Both the position numbers and the translations under genes were made by a program. 64,000 nucleotides of DNA. Origin: Treponema bryantii (GTDB lineage Bacteria; Spirochaetota; Spirochaetia; Treponematales; Treponemataceae). The DNA is taken from contig NZ_FOFU01000001.1 in assembly GCF_900111035.1 (NCBI RefSeq), forward strand, positions 256,558 to 320,557. Reading direction: 5' to 3'. Below are positions 55,822-64,000 of the stretch, in pieces (position 1 is the first letter of the stretch; each line of letters starts with the position of its first letter). Below the pieces are notes generated by a model. The model made no database searches. It was given only the letters and a program-made list of their open reading frames with translations, and had not been told where the DNA came from.

Positions 55822-58800
55822 ATGGGCTCATTGTATAAAAACGGCCGTGTCCGCAGTTACATTATGATTCTTCTCGTTCTTACAGCTCTGCTGATTTCTG
55901 CTCCAATCAAAAGGCTCATTACTAACGGCGTTAATGACAGAATTTACAGTTTTACAACAATGCTCCACGAGCAGACTGGACTTAGTATTTCTTATGAAAG
56001 GCTTTCTCCATCTCTTCTTTCAAATTTTTATATACATAATATCCGCGTATTTGATGATGACGGAGCTCAATTGCTTACAGTAAATAAAACCAGAGTCACT
56101 TATAGTCTTCTAAATATCTTCAAAAAGAATTTTCAGAAAGGTATTTCCAGTGTAGTAATTGACGGAATAAATCTTGATGTAGATGAACTTATAAAACTTA
56201 CTGAGCGCTTCAATAAAAAAGGTGGCACATCTCAGGGGCTTGCGGAAATCAAAAAAATAATTCCAGAAAACATAAAACTTAAAAACATAAATCTGGAATA
56301 TAATGATGAAAATGTCAGCACGCTTATAAATCTCAAAAATCTTGCTGTAAATAATTCTTTGCGAAAAAATACAATTGAAATTCAGTCTGAAGCTGTTTTG
56401 AATGCTTTTGTAACGGCAATAAACAGAAATATTTCAGGAAAAGTCTCAGTTTCAGGTTCAATTACAGATAATTTTGATGGATCTCAGGTAAATTTGAAGC
56501 TTCGGGATTTTACAGACGGGGATTTCCGCTTAAATAAACTGAATTTTCATGCTTCCTATACCGGTGGTACAATGGAAATGCATACAATTCAGGCAGTTAA
56601 TCCAATTTCTTTTGGTGCATTTTATGATACAAACACCGGTGATGTTAATGCACAGCTTCGTCTGGATAAACTTAAACCGCTTTCTCTGCTGACTATCAGT
56701 TCTAAACAGGTTGAATTAAAGAAATTCAGGGATTTTTCTCTGACTACTGATACTATCGTTAAATGTAATATAAATGACCATACCTTAAATTTTAATACGG
56801 ATACCTCAGCCTTTGTGCCTCCAGCCGTTTTTCCGGGTGGGGTAAATATTGCTTTTTCATTCTATGGCAATGAAAAGAAGGCAGAGCTTTCAAAGTTTTC
56901 AATGAATGGTGAGAACTGTACTGCCTCGGCCAAACTTTCAATGGTCTATGAAACAAAGCAGATTTCTGGTTCTATTGAATTACCGGAATATAAGCTGCCA
57001 AACGGAAACGTTATATCAACAGAAGTTTATTTTGATCCGCTTAAAAAAGGTTTTATGGCCTTTTCTCCACAGCTTTTTATAGGAAGCCGTTCATTAGCAG
57101 CACTTCAGTTTACAGTGCTTCCTCAATCAGATTCATATGATTTTACCTTTGAGGTTTCTGATTATTCGCATCTGGAAGAAATTGAACCTGGAAAACTTCG
57201 AGTTGATGGAAGTTATCTGAATGCTTCAAGTTATTTCCAGTCAAATATTACATTATCCAGCCTTTATCTGGATAGTATTGCCGCTCTTGCAGCTCAATTC
57301 CTGTCAGAGGAAAATGCAAAGACTGTAGAATCGATGCAGCCTAACCTTGAAACATATCTTCTGTCTGGAGATATGTATGCGTCTACAGATTTGAAAACCT
57401 TCTCATATAATATTCCGTATGTACTTCTTGCAAATGCAAAGTCTGATAACCAGGCGCTTATGTTTGCTATGAATGGAACTGATTCCAGCATCCAGTTAAA
57501 TCAGCTTTCCCTTATTATGGGTAAATATGCAATGGAAGCTTCTGCATCATTGGATAGCGCTCCGGATTCATCAGATAAGTTCTTTACGGCAGATTTTAAT
57601 ATAGATTCTATTCCATATCATTTTTCCGGTTCAATCATGCCGGAAGTTATAACTATAACCGGCGACTATGGAACAGAAATTCAGATGAAGTTCCGCGAAA
57701 AAAATGCTTTTGACGGAATCTTTTCTTTAAAAAGTCTTCCTGTAAAACTGTTTGATAAATCAATTATTTTTTCAACAGATTCAAGTTTCTCTTTTGATAA
57801 TGAAAACGGACCGTCGGTGCAGATTTCTCAGCTTGAACTTGAAATTGCAAGCGGAAATTTAAGTGTTAATCCAAAAGTCGTTCTTTCAGGAAATGTAACA
57901 AAATACGGTGCACGAATAGATACAATCGCTTATTCTGATTTCTATTCAGTTCTGGAAGGAACTGCAGATGCAATATTGAATATTAATGAAAATATTTTTG
58001 ATTCCGTTGGAATTGGAATAAATCTTCATAATCCTGTAACGGATGAAATGATTATTATGGATGGAAGTTTTTCTAATCCAGAACATCTTCCAATGTCAAA
58101 AGACACTCTGTTGAAATCTATTTATATGAATTTTCAGATTCAGCTTAAAAATTTAAGCCTTGGTCGTTATATTCAGCAGACAAACGATAATAATTTACTG
58201 ACTGGAATGCTGTTTACTTCTGGAACTATAGAACATCCTTATATCTCATTAAATGTTGATGCACTTTCTGTGCTTGTTGCTGCAGATTTACTTACTGGAA
58301 GCGGAAATATCGTTCTTGAAGACAGAGACCTTACAATTTCAGATTTGCATATTAATTATGATGGAATGGACTTCTCAAATATCCAGGCTACTGCTTCCCT
58401 TACAGATATGACTCTGGATGCAACTGGTGAGTTCTTCTATGATATGGTAGACAGAAATATGTATGCACCTCTGGTTTTAACGGCAGGAAATGCAATTGTC
58501 CCTGAAGGAAGTTTCTTACCGGATACACTTACAGTAACTTTATCTACTCCAAGTTTCGGTGGAACGTTTATTAAAAAGCCATTCCCGCTTTCTTTTTCAG
58601 TTCTTTATGCAAATGATGTTTTCTCTATATTTTCATCAGATAATTGTGGTCTTTATGGTACTTATACAAAAGATGGACTTCTTGAACTGAACCTTGATAA
58701 TAAAAACTTTATGTCTGCAAAGATGGATGGAATTGTAGATATGAAGGTCGCAAATCTTGAACTCTATGATGTTTATGTAAATCTTCCAAAAGCATTTTCT

Positions 58801-60174
58801 TATCTGAATATGGAAGATGTTTTGATTGCAGATAATGGAATTCTTACAGGAGATATTGTTGTAACAGGCACTCTTGATGATCCTGAATTAAACGGCTGGG
58901 CACACATTCAGGAACCTGTTGCAAAACTTCCGATGTTCTTTAAACAGAAGTTGAATGCTCCGGAAATCAGATTCAATATCATAAGTAATGAAATTCAGAT
59001 TCCTGATACAATTCTGACAATAAAAAATAACCAGAGATTACTAGCAGGTCTTACTATATACATGAATAAATGGGACTTAGACCATATGGAAGGAGAGCTT
59101 AATTCTTATAAGAATGATCTGCTTCCTTTAAATATGAAAACTGATGTATTTACTCTGATTGGAAATGTCACTTTGGACCTTGATTTGTATTTAGAAAATA
59201 ATGTAATGGAAGTTAATGGTGGTATTTCAGGAGAAAATGCAGAACTTATTCTTCCAATATTCAATCTTTCTGGTGGAGAAGTATCACCGGAAGAAATGCA
59301 GGTAATTACAAACCTGGATATTACACTTGGTACGCATGCTTCTGTTCGTCTGGATCCAATTATCAGATGTGTGTTTGTACCTAATACAACAATGAAGGTA
59401 ATTGTAAATCAGCCTGAGGATGTATATAGAATTGAAGGTGATCTTAAATTTAAATCAGGAGATCTTGCTTATCTGAATAGAAGCTTCTATATAAAGTCAG
59501 GTTCTATCAGGTTTGAAGATGAAGATATTGGAAATCCTACACTTACAGTTACTGCAGAAACCCGTGAAAAGGATGAAAAGGGGCAGACTGTTAGAATTGT
59601 AATGGACGTTGATAATCAGACTATACAGAATATGGAACCGCGTTTTACTTCAATTCCTGCTAAATCTGAAAATGAAATCCGAGCTCTTCTTGGACAGATT
59701 GCTCTTGCTGATTCAAATTCTGCAGGAGACTTCCTGTTTGCCGCTTCTGATTATGCATTACAGACTACTCTGGTACGTCAGGCAGAAAACAAGTTGCGGG
59801 ATTTGCTAAATTTTGATATATTCTCTTTACGAACAAATGTATTGCAGAATACTTATAACCTGAGTATTTCAAGAAATTCTTCGAAAGAAAATATTTCTAT
59901 TGGTAACTTTCTTGATAATACGACTGTTTATATAGGTAAATACCTCGGCAGTTCATTATATGTTGATGCCATGCTTCATCTTTCATTTGAAGACGGTAAT
60001 GTAAATGATATTAATGCTGCAGGTAAAATGCTGTTCCAGCCAGAGTTTGGTATGGAACTGGAGTCACCATTTGCAAATATACGTGTAAATATGTCTCCTG
60101 ATATTAATGCTTTATTAAAAAATCAATTTGTTCCTTCTGCATCAGTTACGCTGTCATGGAAATTTGCATATTGA
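55822..60174 (+). CDS. tamB: TamB-like translocation and assembly protein
   Basis: 1450 residues. One N-terminal membrane helix (about 13-32, IMILLVLTALLISAPI) anchors a long beta-rich body, expected to form an extended groove across the periplasm. The C-terminal 350 residues match the TamB/DUF490 domain (LKFKSGDLAYLNRSFYIKSG, ending in VTLSWKFAY). AsmA/TamB-type proteins are implicated in phospholipid transport and barrel assembly. Its neighbour bamA, 21 bp downstream, fits this. Confidence 0.9.
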   Translation: MGSLYKNGRVRSYIMILLVLTALLISAPIKRLITNGVNDRIYSFTTMLHEQTGLSISYERLSPSLLSNFYIHNIRVFDDDGAQLLTVNKTRVTYSLLNIFKKNFQKGISSVVIDGINLDVDELIKLTERFNKKGGTSQGLAEIKKIIPENIKLKNINLEYNDENVSTLINLKNLAVNNSLRKNTIEIQSEAVLNAFVTAINRNISGKVSVSGSITDNFDGSQVNLKLRDFTDGDFRLNKLNFHASYTGGTMEMHTIQAVNPISFGAFYDTNTGDVNAQLRLDKLKPLSLLTISSKQVELKKFRDFSLTTDTIVKCNINDHTLNFNTDTSAFVPPAVFPGGVNIAFSFYGNEKKAELSKFSMNGENCTASAKLSMVYETKQISGSIELPEYKLPNGNVISTEVYFDPLKKGFMAFSPQLFIGSRSLAALQFTVLPQSDSYDFTFEVSDYSHLEEIEPGKLRVDGSYLNASSYFQSNITLSSLYLDSIAALAAQFLSEENAKTVESMQPNLETYLLSGDMYASTDLKTFSYNIPYVLLANAKSDNQALMFAMNGTDSSIQLNQLSLIMGKYAMEASASLDSAPDSSDKFFTADFNIDSIPYHFSGSIMPEVITITGDYGTEIQMKFREKNAFDGIFSLKSLPVKLFDKSIIFSTDSSFSFDNENGPSVQISQLELEIASGNLSVNPKVVLSGNVTKYGARIDTIAYSDFYSVLEGTADAILNINENIFDSVGIGINLHNPVTDEMIIMDGSFSNPEHLPMSKDTLLKSIYMNFQIQLKNLSLGRYIQQTNDNNLLTGMLFTSGTIEHPYISLNVDALSVLVAADLLTGSGNIVLEDRDLTISDLHINYDGMDFSNIQATASLTDMTLDATGEFFYDMVDRNMYAPLVLTAGNAIVPEGSFLPDTLTVTLSTPSFGGTFIKKPFPLSFSVLYANDVFSIFSSDNCGLYGTYTKDGLLELNLDNKNFMSAKMDGIVDMKVANLELYDVYVNLPKAFSYLNMEDVLIADNGILTGDIVVTGTLDDPELNGWAHIQEPVAKLPMFFKQKLNAPEIRFNIISNEIQIPDTILTIKNNQRLLAGLTIYMNKWDLDHMEGELNSYKNDLLPLNMKTDVFTLIGNVTLDLDLYLENNVMEVNGGISGENAELILPIFNLSGGEVSPEEMQVITNLDITLGTHASVRLDPIIRCVFVPNTTMKVIVNQPEDVYRIEGDLKFKSGDLAYLNRSFYIKSGSIRFEDEDIGNPTLTVTAETREKDEKGQTVRIVMDVDNQTIQNMEPRFTSIPAKSENEIRALLGQIALADSNSAGDFLFAASDYALQTTLVRQAENKLRDLLNFDIFSLRTNVLQNTYNLSISRNSSKENISIGNFLDNTTVYIGKYLGSSLYVDAMLHLSFEDGNVNDINAAGKMLFQPEFGMELESPFANIRVNMSPDINALLKNQFVPSASVTLSWKFAY

Positions 60175-60195
60175 TGTGAGAAGTAGGAGTTTTTA

Positions 60196-62595
60196 ATGTA
60201 TCGAAAAGTTATAGCAATTCTTTTCTTATCTTTTGTTTCCTTGTTTGCACTTTCGGCACAGAGTGATGAATGGTTCTGGAATCAACCAATTTCAAAGATT
60301 GATTTTAATGGTCTGAAAAACGTAAAAAAATCAGATTTGAATGGTATTACAAGTTCATTTATAAATTCACCTTTTACAGATGAAACATATAATGAACTTC
60401 TTGATCGTTTATATAGTCTTGAATTCTTTGAAGATATAACTCCTTATGCAAAACATGCTTCAAATGACAGTTCAGATGTTCTTCTTGTTTTTGAAGTTGT
60501 AGAACGTCCTGTTATTAAATCCATCAATTTTGTTGGTAACCATAAAATTAGAAATGGTGAACTCCGCGAACAAATTAAAAATAAAACAAGCGATATTTTT
60601 ATTGAATCAAAAGTCCTTATAGATGAAAGAATTATCCGTAACTATTATCTTAAGAAGGGCTTTAATGCATCTTATGTTTCTCACAAAACTGAAAAAACTG
60701 AGGATGGAATTGTAGTTAGTTTTGAGATTTCTGAAGGAAGCAGTTCTGTAATTCGTGAAATTAAGTTTACTGGTAACTCAATTGCTTCAAGCCGTGCTCT
60801 TAAGAGAAAACTTGCTTTGAAGGAAGTTGGTCTTTTTAAGGACGGTGCATATCAGTCTTCAACACTTGAGCAGGATAAACAGACAATCATTAAATATTAT
60901 CAGGAACGTGGTTATGCTGATGCTAACATTCTTGATGTAAAAATTGATACAGCCTTCAATGAAGAAAAACAGAGAGATGAACTTACAATTCTGTTTATGA
61001 TCCAGGAAGGTGCTCAGTATACTTATGCAGGCCTTAGAATTTCTGGAAATGAAGTATTTACAGAAAAAGAACTTCTTAAGCAGAAAAAACTTAAGGAAGG
61101 CCAGATTTATAATGCAACAAAATTCCAGGAAGATGTTGCTGCTATTACAAATGTTTATCACGAAAACGGATATATGATGAATGAATTCTATCCGGTACCT
61201 GTAAAGGATTCTGATAGACATGAAATCTCTTACGATCTTACAATCAAAGAACATTCACGTAGCCATATAGAAAACATTATAATCAAAGGAAACAATAAAA
61301 CAAAAGAGTTCGTAATCAAACGTGAAATTCCAATTACAGCTGGTGATACATTCTCTAATGATAAAATCATTAATGGTTTAAGAAATCTGATGAACCTTCG
61401 TTACTTCTCGAACATTGTTCCTGAAGTTCAGCAGGGTACAGAAGGAAATCTTGTTGATTTGATTTTCTCTGTTGAAGAACAGTCAACCTCTTCTGTAAAT
61501 TTTGGTATTACTTTCTCAGGTGCAACAGAAGCGTCAGAATCTTTCCTTCCTATTTCATTATTTGCAAAGGTTGAAAATTCAAACCTTTTTGGTGAAGGTC
61601 GTACAGTTTCTGCTGGTACTACTCTTTCTCCTAATGAGCAGTCTATTGATCTTGCTTATTCACAGAACTGGATTGGAAAATATCCTATTGCATTTAATGC
61701 AGCTCTTTCTTTCAGTCATTCAAGACCCACAGGTCTCAAAAACTTCTGGACTCCTAATCTTCAGTTGATTCAGAATAACTATTATATGGATTATAATGAC
61801 TGGAGTATTACTTTGAGTTCTGGCCTTTCAAGAAGATGGACTCCAGATTATGCAATTTTGACTCTTGCTGGTGGTATTTCTTCATCTTTACAGAAAAATA
61901 TATTTGATGAATCAATCAATGTACCTGTTGAGGCTGCAATTTCTTCTTATGCAAACCGCTGGGGAATTTCAAACTCAATTTATGGAAGTTTCTCAGTTGA
62001 TAATCGTGACATAAACTATGATCCGTCAAAAGGCTGGTTTGCAAGTCAGCGCTTTACATGGCATGGACTTATTCCAGGCCTTGAAAAAGAATTCTACTTA
62101 AGATCTGATACAAAACTTGAAGGTTACTTTAAGCTGTTCGATATTCCTGTTACAGATAACTGGAACTTTAAGATGGTATTTGCAGCTTATACAGGCTTCT
62201 CTGCAATTATTCCTGTTGAAAATGGAATTAATACTAAAAATGCTATTTATGTTGATGGTCTTCTTAATGGTCGTGGCTGGAGTGATATATACAAAGAAGC
62301 TCGTGGTCTTGCAATGCTTTCAAACAGAGTTGAACTTCGTGTTCCTGTAGTTCCTGGAATTATTGGTGTAGACGGCTTCTGGGATGCAGCTGCTGTAAAA
62401 TCTAAGCTTTCTGATATGGGAAGTCTTGGTATTGAAGATTTCTACTTCAGTTACGGTCCTGGCATTCGAGTACTTATTCCACAGTTACCATTGCATCTTA
62501 TGTTTGCATGGAGATATAGAATTGAAGATGGAAAGCCAAAATTTGCTGATACTCCATTCAATTTTGTACTCTCATTTAATATTGTGAACTATTAA
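60196..62595 (+). CDS. bamA: Outer-membrane barrel assembly protein BamA
   Basis: 799 residues. After a signal peptide (ends near LSAQS) come five POTRA-like units (about 28-425), each with a strand-helix pattern such as IKSINFVGNHKIRNGELREQ, then a 16-strand barrel region (about 440-799) with the usual terminal aromatic motif (FNFVLSFNIVNY). It is the core of the Omp85 machine. AGGAG precedes the ATG. It lies in tamB-bamA-skp, a common order. Confidence 0.95.
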   Translation: MYRKVIAILFLSFVSLFALSAQSDEWFWNQPISKIDFNGLKNVKKSDLNGITSSFINSPFTDETYNELLDRLYSLEFFEDITPYAKHASNDSSDVLLVFEVVERPVIKSINFVGNHKIRNGELREQIKNKTSDIFIESKVLIDERIIRNYYLKKGFNASYVSHKTEKTEDGIVVSFEISEGSSSVIREIKFTGNSIASSRALKRKLALKEVGLFKDGAYQSSTLEQDKQTIIKYYQERGYADANILDVKIDTAFNEEKQRDELTILFMIQEGAQYTYAGLRISGNEVFTEKELLKQKKLKEGQIYNATKFQEDVAAITNVYHENGYMMNEFYPVPVKDSDRHEISYDLTIKEHSRSHIENIIIKGNNKTKEFVIKREIPITAGDTFSNDKIINGLRNLMNLRYFSNIVPEVQQGTEGNLVDLIFSVEEQSTSSVNFGITFSGATEASESFLPISLFAKVENSNLFGEGRTVSAGTTLSPNEQSIDLAYSQNWIGKYPIAFNAALSFSHSRPTGLKNFWTPNLQLIQNNYYMDYNDWSITLSSGLSRRWTPDYAILTLAGGISSSLQKNIFDESINVPVEAAISSYANRWGISNSIYGSFSVDNRDINYDPSKGWFASQRFTWHGLIPGLEKEFYLRSDTKLEGYFKLFDIPVTDNWNFKMVFAAYTGFSAIIPVENGINTKNAIYVDGLLNGRGWSDIYKEARGLAMLSNRVELRVPVVPGIIGVDGFWDAAAVKSKLSDMGSLGIEDFYFSYGPGIRVLIPQLPLHLMFAWRYRIEDGKPKFADTPFNFVLSFNIVNY

Positions 62596-62615
62596 TATTT
62601 GTTATAAAATAAAAT

Positions 62616-62640
62616 GGTGGTTGAGCCTATCGAAACCACC
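62616..62640. repeat. Short hairpin repeat GGTGGTT...AACCACC
   Basis: GGTGGTT (62616-62622) pairs with AACCACC (62634-62640) around GAGCCTATCGA. The motif resembles the GGTTGAGCC-TCGAAACC repeat met in many genomes (recollection, not checked). It lies between bamA and skp, upstream of the skp ribosome binding site. Confidence 0.6.
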
Positions 62641-62659
62641 GTTATTAAGGAACATTAAA

Positions 62660-63184
62660 ATGAAAAAACATCTGAAAATATTAATAACATTTTGTATTCT
62701 CACACTATTCAGCCTTCCTGCTTTTTCTCAGCAGATTACAAAATTTGGAGTTGTAGATACCGCAAAGGTTTATAATGCTTACTTCAGAAATTCCGCTCCA
62801 ATCAGAAACTATGAAAAAAAGAAGGCTGAATTTCAGGAAGAAATTAATAAGCAGGTTGAGCAGATTAAAAAGCTTCAGCAGAAAAAGCTTGATTATGAAA
62901 ATGCCGGCAATGATTCAATGGCTTTAAAAACAGAAGCTGAAATTACTAAGAAAACTGATTATCTCACAGAATATACAAACGCTAAAAACGTTGAGCTTGA
63001 GTCTATGCAGAAAACTCTTCAGAACTCTGATGAGTTTTATAAAAAATTATACAACACTCTCGCTAAAATAGCAGAGAGTGGAAGCTACAGTATGATTTTG
63101 AGTCTGCAGGAGTCTAATGCGATTCTGTGGTATTCTTCTTCAGTAGATATCACTAATCAGGTGATTCAAGAGCTGGGACTTTAG
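62660..63184 (+). CDS. Periplasmic chaperone Skp/OmpH family
   Basis: 174 residues. A signal peptide (MKKHLKILITFCILTLF, ends near AFSQQ) precedes the OmpH core: FGVVDTAKVYNAYF, a long charged coiled coil (about 55-130) and a C-terminal strand with ILWYSSSVDITNQVI. Skp holds unfolded barrel proteins for BamA, which is encoded just upstream. ATG 62660 has AAGGAA 8-10 nt upstream. An earlier start would run into the hairpin repeat. Confidence 0.92.
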   Translation: MKKHLKILITFCILTLFSLPAFSQQITKFGVVDTAKVYNAYFRNSAPIRNYEKKKAEFQEEINKQVEQIKKLQQKKLDYENAGNDSMALKTEAEITKKTDYLTEYTNAKNVELESMQKTLQNSDEFYKKLYNTLAKIAESGSYSMILSLQESNAILWYSSSVDITNQVIQELGL

Positions 63185-63208
63185 GATAAGGGCCAGGGCT
63201 GAAGGGAA

Positions 63209-64000
63209 ATGGCTGACGAAGAGAATCTCACCCCGATGATGATTCAGTATCGGGGAATAAAAGAAAAGTATAAAACCGAGGTAGTTTTTTTCCGCCTCGG
63301 TGATTTTTATGAAATGTTTAATGAGGATGCGGTAGAAGTATCGCGTCTTTTGAATTTAACACTTACACACAGGGCTAATCAGCCGATGTGTGGAATTCCA
63401 TATCACGCAGCAAAAATATATATTGCACGTCTCTTACGGCTCGGAAAGAAAATTGTAATTTGTGAGCAGGTTGGCGAAATTCCCAAGGGTGGAAAGGGAA
63501 TTGCAGAACGTAAGGTAGTAGAAATAATCACTCCGGGTACTGCTGTTGAAGCCGAATATCTGGATGGAAGTCGTGCAAACTATCTGGCAGCACTTTCAAT
63601 TACAAAAGGAAAAGCAGGTTTTGCCTTTATCGATGTAACTACTTCTTCATTCCGGGCAACTTCATGGCCAGCTTCAAAAATGGCTGAGTTCTTTGGAAAG
63701 GAACTGAATAGAGCTGCTCCACGCGAACTTTTACTTCCTGTCTCTCTAAAAAATAATGAAGTTGTAAAAAGTATTCTTGAAGGTTATGGAACAATTTCTG
63801 TTTCTTATTATCCTGACTGGGATTTTTCTGCAGATCTTTCTTTCAAAAAATTAACTGCACAATTTAAGACTGCAAATCTCAAAGCATTTGGACTTGAAGC
63901 AGATAGCCCTGAGGTTGTACCTGCAGGCTTCCTTTTAGACTATCTTGAAAAAACAACTAATACAACGCTTCCTCATGTAAGTTCAATACGCATTTACTGT
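63209..64000 (+). CDS. mutS: DNA mismatch repair protein MutS (5' part, cut by window end)
   Basis: 264 codons are visible and the frame stays open to the window end. The N-terminal mismatch-recognition domain has the FxE motif (GDFYEMF) and MCGIPYHA, followed by EQVGEIPKGGKGI and the connector domain (FAFIDVTTSSF). The ATPase part lies beyond the window. The ATG has GAAGGG upstream and lies 24 bp after the skp stop. Confidence 0.96.
   Translation, partial: MADEENLTPMMIQYRGIKEKYKTEVVFFRLGDFYEMFNEDAVEVSRLLNLTLTHRANQPMCGIPYHAAKIYIARLLRLGKKIVICEQVGEIPKGGKGIAERKVVEIITPGTAVEAEYLDGSRANYLAALSITKGKAGFAFIDVTTSSFRATSWPASKMAEFFGKELNRAAPRELLLPVSLKNNEVVKSILEGYGTISVSYYPDWDFSADLSFKKLTAQFKTANLKAFGLEADSPEVVPAGFLLDYLEKTTNTTLPHVSSIRIYC

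Overview
The window looks like chromosomal core DNA of a spirochaete, most likely a Treponema of the gut or rumen type. The base composition is AT-leaning. The gene set is that of a diderm with an unusual envelope (LptF/G/D, LolCDE-like, TamB, BamA, Skp). It also carries spirochaete-type genes such as a PUR-domain nucleic-acid-binding protein and a short HrpA-type helicase, and a McsA/McsB/ClpC cluster. I saw no rRNA, tRNA, phage, transposase or CRISPR genes. The species assignment is inference from gene content.

Layout. 1-690 is the right end of a tandem array of 84-bp units with internal inverted repeats, cut by the window edge. 956-5614 holds pnp and three exported or membrane proteins of unknown role. 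5614-12381 is a forward run: dut, lptF, lptG, tgt, a HEAT-repeat protein and a membrane SpoIIE-type phosphatase. 12378-17628 is reverse: an hrpA-like helicase, a CapA-like lipoprotein and purA. guaB (17910) is divergent from purA, so the two branches from IMP share one control region. uvrA and lptD follow. phoH-pgpH-ybeY-corC-TPR protein (25900-31947) form a tight forward cluster. A reverse exported protein and prfB share a 57-bp divergent promoter region. prfB carries the classic +1 programmed frameshift. 33995-40979 runs through an exported coiled-coil protein, ftsY, a lipoprotein and a Lol-type lipoprotein transporter. 41001-46705 holds mcsA, mcsB and clpC, then two ABC transporter parts without an ATPase. 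After a phosphoribosyltransferase, a beta-helix-like exported protein and rnhB, the reverse block 50054-55746 holds MATE, PUR protein, cysteine desulfurase, aroB, an exported protein and tmk. The window closes with tamB, bamA, skp and the start of mutS.

Points of most interest. (1) The 84-bp array has two nested stems per unit, and the inner stem tolerates base changes in a pairing-compatible way in most units. (2) A dispersed intergenic element occurs four times, always directly after a stop codon and in the same orientation as the upstream gene. Its hairpin has a conserved C(GAYA)G cap and different but still paired stem sequences. In two copies the element itself supplies the stop codon. 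(3) The McsB homologue lacks the catalytic Glu pair, the loop Cys and the RDxxRA motif, so it looks like a pseudokinase. (4) Thymidylate kinase has Thr in place of the Walker A Lys. (5) Several genes have a -10-like box 6-9 nt before the start codon and no ribosome binding site, which suggests leaderless transcripts.
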